DNA of 64,000 nt from JAJDIA01 sp031555735 (GTDB lineage Bacteria > Bacteroidota > Bacteroidia > Bacteroidales > Tannerellaceae), in NCBI GenBank assembly GCA_031555735.1, contig JAVBUE010000013.1:47331-111330 (forward strand), read 5' to 3'. The notes beneath the pieces are model-generated. The model was not told the origin of the DNA and ran no database searches. It worked only from the letters and a program-made list of their open reading frames with translations. Position 1 is the first letter of the stretch. Each line of letters starts with the position of its first letter. The position numbers and the translations under genes were made by a program. Below, piece after piece: positions 60,324 to 64,000 of this stretch.

Positions 60324-61073
60324 TCAAACTTTTTCCAGCGTAGGCTTGATTTTCAGCAGCAATACCTGGACATACATCCGCGTTTGCAGGTCGGCATCGG
60401 TGATACGATACAGGTAGTAATCCATATCACCGGTGTCCGTATTTTCATGTTTAAGCACATGGTGGATGCGGTTGTCGATAGCGAAATCGTCGCTTTTCGA
60501 TCCTTTGGCCGTATCGACCAGTACCTTGTCCGTGCCGGCCTCCCTGATCCGGTAGCATAACCGTCCTTTCGCCGCGTTGGAATAGATTTCGAACTCGAAG
60601 GGGCAACCTTCTACCATTCCGCCTTTATTCGCCCAACCGGAAGCCTGCTTTCTGAAATCCAACAAGGCATAATCCTTTGAATCGACGGTCGATGTATTGA
60701 TATTGTTAAACAGCCCTAATACGGCGATATCTTTAGACATGATCTTCCCTACGGTCAGGGCTGTATCATTCATGTTGATATCCATATCCCCGCTCTTATT
60801 CCAAGAGGGTAAAAACCGGCTGTCTTTCTCGATTACAACCTGGTTCTTCTGTATGTCCACCCCTCCGCTATCTTTTTTTTCGACGATATACGTAAAAAGA
60901 AGGATAACCGACCCAATGACTTCAAGGATCAGGGCATTAAACAACTTTTTGCGGTACCACTCTTCAATCTTGATCCAGCCGGGCAGGCTTATCAGTGTAA
61001 GCGCGGCCGTCATGGCAAAGATCCCCATGAAAAGATAAATAAGCAGGTTAGCAACGTCTGTACTTACATTCAT
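60324..61073 (-). CDS. Membrane protein of unknown function
   Basis: A 249-residue protein with two N-terminal membrane helices (about 8-33, NLLIYLFMGIFAMTAALTLISL, and about 43-65, LFNALILEVIGSVILLFTYIV) and a soluble C-terminal part. That part has SWNKSGDMDINMND, a DYYLYRITDAD segment and many Asp/Lys residues, but no enzyme motif I recognise. It is convergent with thiC, 12 bases away. I cannot assign a role. Confidence 0.75.
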   Translation of the reverse strand: MNVSTDVANLLIYLFMGIFAMTAALTLISLPGWIKIEEWYRKKLFNALILEVIGSVILLFTYIVEKKDSGGVDIQKNQVVIEKDSRFLPSWNKSGDMDINMNDTALTVGKIMSKDIAVLGLFNNINTSTVDSKDYALLDFRKQASGWANKGGMVEGCPFEFEIYSNAAKGRLCYRIREAGTDKVLVDTAKGSKSDDFAIDNRIHHVLKHENTDTGDMDYYLYRITDADLQTRMYVQVLLLKIKPTLEKV

Positions 61074-61180
61074 AATAATAGAGTTTAGAGGTTTATGTAA
61101 AGAACTGAAACAGAATGCAAGTTACAAAAAGATTGCGTTCGCCAACACGATTTTGATATGAATTATGTGCTACCGTACAA

Positions 61181-62239
61181 TTATGCCAGTGTAATCCTTT
61201 TATCCAGGTACACATCCTGGATGGCGTGGAGCAATTCCACCCCTTCCCCCATCGGTTTCTGGAACGCTTTGCGACCGCTGATCAGTCCCATGCCACCGGC
61301 GCGTTTATTGATGACGGCGGTTACTACAGCATCCTTCAGGTCCGACGCTCCCCTGGATTCACCGCCTGAATTGATCAGACCCACCCGCCCCATGTATCCA
61401 TTGGCAACCTGGTACCGGCAGAGGTCGATGGGATGGTCGGTAGCCAGCTCACTATACATCTTCGGACTGGTTTTGGCAAAGCCAATGGCTGTAAAGCCGC
61501 CATTGTTGACCGGTAGTTTCTGTTTCACGATATCCGCCTGGATGGTCACGCCCAAATGGTTGGCTTGTCCGGTCAGGTCGGCCGCGGTATGGTAATCCGT
61601 TCCGTCTTTCTTGAAATGGTCGTTCCGGAGGTAACACCAGAGGATGGTGACCATACCCAGTTCGTGTGCGTATTCAAACGCTTCGGATATCTCTACAAGC
61701 TGGCGGCGACTTTCCTCCGAACCGAAATAAATGGTTGCTCCCACCGCCATCGCCCCCATATTCCAGGCTTGCTTGACGGAGCCGAACAATACCTGGTCGT
61801 ACGTATTCGGATAAGACAGCAACTCATTATGGTTCAGTTTGACGATAAACGGAATCTTATGGGCATACTTACGCGCCACGGCTCCCAGCACGCCAAAGGT
61901 GGAAGCGACAGCGTTACAACCACCTTCCATCGCCAGTTTCACGATATTCTCCGGATCAAAATAGAGCGGATTCGGTGCGAAGGATGCGCCGGCAGTATGC
62001 TCAATACCCTGATCCACCGGTAAGATGGAGACATAGCCCGTACCTGCCAACCGCCCATGGTCGAGCAGCCGTTGGAAGTTCACCAATGTCTGGTTGTTAC
62101 GGTCGGACAATCGCCACACCTCATCCACGATCGCAGGCGAAGGGATATGCAACAGGGATTGATCGATGGTCTGGCAGGTGTGTTCCAAGTAATAACGTTG
62201 TTGATCACCCAGTATCTCCCGGATTTTTGTTGTTTCCAT
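61181..62239 (-). CDS. fbaB: Class I fructose-bisphosphate aldolase (FbaB/DhnA type)
   Basis: This aldolase splits fructose-1,6-bisphosphate through a Schiff-base lysine. The 352 residues fit the archaeal-type family used by many bacteria. Key segments are GYVSILPVDQGIEHTAGASF, FIVKLNHNELLS with the lysine strand, GAMAVGATIYFGSEESRRQL, LINSGGESRGASDLKDAV and GGMGLISGRKAFQKP. It is a cytosolic glycolytic and gluconeogenic enzyme, and pgi near base 1 is in the same pathway. No clear promoter is visible besides a TATTTTTC-like box upstream. Confidence 0.92.
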   Translation of the reverse strand: METTKIREILGDQQRYYLEHTCQTIDQSLLHIPSPAIVDEVWRLSDRNNQTLVNFQRLLDHGRLAGTGYVSILPVDQGIEHTAGASFAPNPLYFDPENIVKLAMEGGCNAVASTFGVLGAVARKYAHKIPFIVKLNHNELLSYPNTYDQVLFGSVKQAWNMGAMAVGATIYFGSEESRRQLVEISEAFEYAHELGMVTILWCYLRNDHFKKDGTDYHTAADLTGQANHLGVTIQADIVKQKLPVNNGGFTAIGFAKTSPKMYSELATDHPIDLCRYQVANGYMGRVGLINSGGESRGASDLKDAVVTAVINKRAGGMGLISGRKAFQKPMGEGVELLHAIQDVYLDKRITLA

Positions 62240-62449
62240 AGTTTACTATTTATGAATGAATTGTTATTAGTATAACAGAAGAAAAATAGTATTGGTTATA
62301 TATAGCAGCCCCTTTTTGGTGGTTTTTTTATTTGATCAATCAGATACAGGGGGTGAAAAATACTGTTTTCAAGGTAAAGAAAGGGGAATATCAAAAGTCC
62401 ACCTTCAGCACACAATTGACACCCCCCCCTCAGGAACTTCTATCTTATT

Positions 62450-62917
62450 TCATTTCATATTGTTTTCCAGCTCATCCAATTCAGCCTGTAAACGTTCCAG
62501 CTGTTGTCTCTTTAACTCATACTCTTTTTGGTGAGATCGCTTCTTTGCCGCCGCCATGCCGGCTTTGAGATTGTCGATCTGTTCGCTGTAAGCCTCAATG
62601 ACGGTACCGGATAATGTATGGGCTTCGTTCTCAATGGCTCTGATCAACACTTTAAAGGCATCAGCAATGGATAATTGTTGCCTGGATACGATCGCAGAGG
62701 CAGCGGTAGGTTCTATCGACTTATCACGCTTCCTGTACGGTTTTCTGACCAACCGGAGGCCTCCTTCGGTTTTGCATTTGGAAAGATAAGCATACCGTTC
62801 TTCATCCGAACCAAGCTGGTGATAATAGGCTTGTCCTTCTGGTGACAACTGAGGATAAATATCATTGATATACTTTGTAAACATTGCTTTTGCAGCACTC
62901 TCCTTGTTTCCTGCCAT
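62450..62917 (-). CDS. Coiled-coil protein of unknown function
   Basis: A 155-residue soluble protein, strongly charged. The C-terminal third (residues about 110-155, KKRSHQKEYELKRQQLERLQ on to the end) is a predicted coiled coil. The N-terminal part contains AKAMFTKYINDIYPQLSPEG and YHQLGSDEERYAYLSKC. I do not recognise a family. A full Bacteroidetes promoter lies 42 bases upstream (62959-62988), so it is a real single-gene transcript. Confidence 0.72.
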   Translation of the reverse strand: MAGNKESAAKAMFTKYINDIYPQLSPEGQAYYHQLGSDEERYAYLSKCKTEGGLRLVRKPYRKRDKSIEPTAASAIVSRQQLSIADAFKVLIRAIENEAHTLSGTVIEAYSEQIDNLKAGMAAAKKRSHQKEYELKRQQLERLQAELDELENNMK

Positions 62918-62958
62918 AACTTTAAAATTAAGATTTATATTTCTTGTTAATTGTCTGA

Positions 62959-62988
62959 CAAATATAGAGAAAAAAACGAGGCGATCAA
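62959..62988 (-). promoter_or_regulatory. Promoter of the coiled-coil gene
   Basis: On the minus strand the -7 box TATATTTG (complement of 62959-62966) is preceded after 19 bp by TTG (complement of 62986-62988). Confidence 0.65.
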
Positions 62989-63049
62989 CCTGATAAACAT
63001 AAAAATATTTCTTTGCTTCAACAATTCGCCATTATCATCATTTTTATCG

Positions 63050-63057
63050 TATTTTTG
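63050..63057 (+). promoter_or_regulatory. -7 element for msrA
   Basis: TATTTTTG, 38 bases before the ATG at 63096. It ends on an in-frame TTG at 63057, which supports the later start. Confidence 0.5.
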
Positions 63058-63095
63058 TGTTGTCCATCACAAAGACAGATAAAAAACAACAGGAT

Positions 63096-63593
63096 ATGGA
63101 TACACAACACACGGAAACCGCTTATTTCGCCTCCGGATGCTTCTGGGGTACTGAGTATTATATGATGAAAGCCACGGGCGTGGTATCAACCGCCGTGGGC
63201 TTCATGGGTGGCCACCTGGATCATCCCACCTACAAAGAAGTATGCACCCAAACCACAGGACATCTGGAAACGACCTGCGTAGTTTTTGATACCACCCGGA
63301 CATCGTTTGAAGAAATGGTGAAGTTATTCTTTGAAACGCACGACTTCACACAGACCGACGGGCAGGGTCCGGACATCGGTCCGCAATACCGTTCTTTCCT
63401 CTTCTATCAGAACGAGGGACAGAAACAGGTAGCCGAAAAATACATCGGTATCCTTGCGGAAAAAGGCTACGATGTGGCCACTACCCTGGCTCCTGCCTCT
63501 ACCTTCTGGATCGCGGAAGACTACCACCAGCAATACTACGAACATAAAGGGACAACGCCCTATTGCCATAGTTACAAGAAAATATTCGATTAA
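63096..63593 (+). CDS. msrA: Peptide-methionine (S)-S-oxide reductase
   Basis: MsrA repairs methionine-S-sulfoxide in oxidised proteins. The 165 residues have the catalytic ASGCFWGTEYYM (Cys about 13) and the conserved TGVVSTAVGFMGGHLDHPTYKEV and FWIAEDYHQQYYEHK. The C-terminus ends at YCHSYKKIFD without the second or third Cys found in longer MsrA proteins, although one Cys lies just before the end (PYCHSY). It is a single-gene unit, start fixed by the -7 box. Confidence 0.94.
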   Translation: MDTQHTETAYFASGCFWGTEYYMMKATGVVSTAVGFMGGHLDHPTYKEVCTQTTGHLETTCVVFDTTRTSFEEMVKLFFETHDFTQTDGQGPDIGPQYRSFLFYQNEGQKQVAEKYIGILAEKGYDVATTLAPASTFWIAEDYHQQYYEHKGTTPYCHSYKKIFD

Positions 63594-63713
63594 GAAGCTG
63601 TTTTGAATTACAAAAATGCAATATAATAAACTGGATATTATATACAGGGGATTTGCCTTTTTCCCTTCCACTGCTTCCACTGCTTCCACTCCCTTTCATA
63701 ATCAGCCACTTAC

Positions 63714-63751
63714 TGTGGAAGGACCCTCGTTTTTGGGCGTTTCCTTCCACA
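63714..63751. repeat. Hairpin with TTCCAC motifs
   Basis: TGTGGAAGGA (63714-63723) pairs perfectly with TCCTTCCACA (63742-63751), with an inner CCC/GGG pair. The same TTCCAC word makes up the tandem repeat just upstream. Confidence 0.7.
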
Positions 63752-63796
63752 CTTCCTTCCACTGGTTGATTTTCGCAATTTGAAGGCCAAAACAAT

Positions 63797-63870
63797 CATA
63801 GGTGGTTGTTCAATCTGTCACCTATGTTTGTTTGAACATCCACCTATGTTTGTTGAAACGTTCACCTATG
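63797..63870. repeat. 22-bp-period array D
   Basis: CATAGGTG at 63797 (inverted) is followed by CACCTATG at 63819, 63841 and 63863, each exactly 22 bp apart. A related CACCTAAG at 63882 is 19 bp on. Between them lie GTTTG/GAAAC-type segments. This shares period and the CACCTA word with arrays A and C. Confidence 0.75.
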
Positions 63871-64000
63871 GTAGTTTTCAACACCTAAGAGCCTCTTTAT
63901 CAGCGATTAATAATTTGCACTGATCACACCCGGGTGTTGCGCCGACAACTCTCAGGCGTTTTTCCAACAACCGGATGTTGATAAATCTTCATCTACATCT

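Larger units (their letters stand above)
63594..64000 (+). other. Gene-free 3' tail of the window, with short repeats
   Basis: No gene is evident to the window end. It holds three tandem copies of a 9-bp TTCCACTGC-type repeat (63666-63691), a 10-bp-stem hairpin (63714-63751), and array D (63797 onwards). Further palindromes with GTTG/CAAC arms (63926-63980) keep the 22-base spacing: CACCCGGGTGTTG..CAA and CTCTCAGG..CAA. Confidence 0.6.

Noticed and set aside
1..64000. Insertion sequences, prophage or integrative elements
   Set aside because: No transposase, integrase, phage structural or conjugation gene was found. The repeats lack protein-coding content.

Overview
The window is chromosomal DNA from a Bacteroidota bacterium, most likely order Bacteroidales near the Parabacteroides/Tannerella lineage (inference; I cannot run a species search). 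Supporting features are promoters of the Bacteroidetes type (-7 TAnnTTTG, sometimes with a -33 TTG/TTTG about 19-21 bp upstream), little use of Shine-Dalgarno sequences, DUF4270 and other Bacteroidetes-type lipoproteins, the panC / short 'glycogen synthase' / DUF4270 neighbourhood, a long PurF-like protein beside carbamoyl-phosphate synthetase, and tRNA genes without an encoded CCA. I see no transposase, integrase, phage, plasmid or cas gene.

Layout. 1-8155: end of pgi, a HAD phosphatase, an M3 peptidase, dCMP deaminase, a CtpA-type S41 protease and a patatin-type outer-membrane lipase, mostly on the + strand. 8223-8853: tRNA-Arg(ACG) and, on the minus strand, tRNA-His(GTG), with the first intergenic hairpin-repeat element between them. 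8953-13932 (minus): folD-ffh, a MATE exporter and panC-panD. 14033-19128: an orphan half of a glycogen synthase, a DUF4270 lipoprotein, tsaB (minus), then yicC-gmk-nadD. 19158-21142 (minus): two tandem paralogous proteins with an HTH-like N-terminus. 21598-28551: a PurF-like amidotransferase, a single-polypeptide CarA-CarB carbamoyl-phosphate synthetase of 1459 residues, and a Crp-like regulator. 28986-30383: two tandem, very similar ECF sigma factors with matching upstream palindromes. 30905-34558: glyA and a GH20 hexosaminidase lipoprotein.

34726-50790 is an exopolysaccharide locus. It holds a single-domain response regulator, a polyprenyl-phosphate sugar transferase carrying a degenerate receiver domain, a short TolC-like protein, a Wzz-like protein with a degenerate kinase domain, an O-antigen polymerase/ligase-type protein, a Wzx-type flippase and seven glycosyltransferases on both strands. 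A soluble receiver-histidine kinase follows at 50884, which together with the first regulator suggests phospho-control of the locus. 52015-56292 (minus): nhaA, yigZ, a small conserved-looking protein, and glutamine-dependent nadE. 56386-60311: a TPP riboswitch heading thiD-tenI/thiE-like-thiE-thiC. The window ends with a membrane protein of unknown function, class I fructose-bisphosphate aldolase, a coiled-coil protein, msrA, and a gene-free tail of repeats.

The main unexplained signal is a family of intergenic arrays with a strict 22-bp period. Each unit is an imperfect palindrome (arms like GTTTC/GAAAC or GTTCC/GGAAC around a CACCTA-type loop). Two arrays (8523-8629 and 47974-48104) are colinear copies of one element in opposite orientation, sharing an exact 26-bp flank and the same end unit. 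Two more (30614-30697 and 63797-63870) keep the 22-bp period with different sequence. I know of no named family that matches them.
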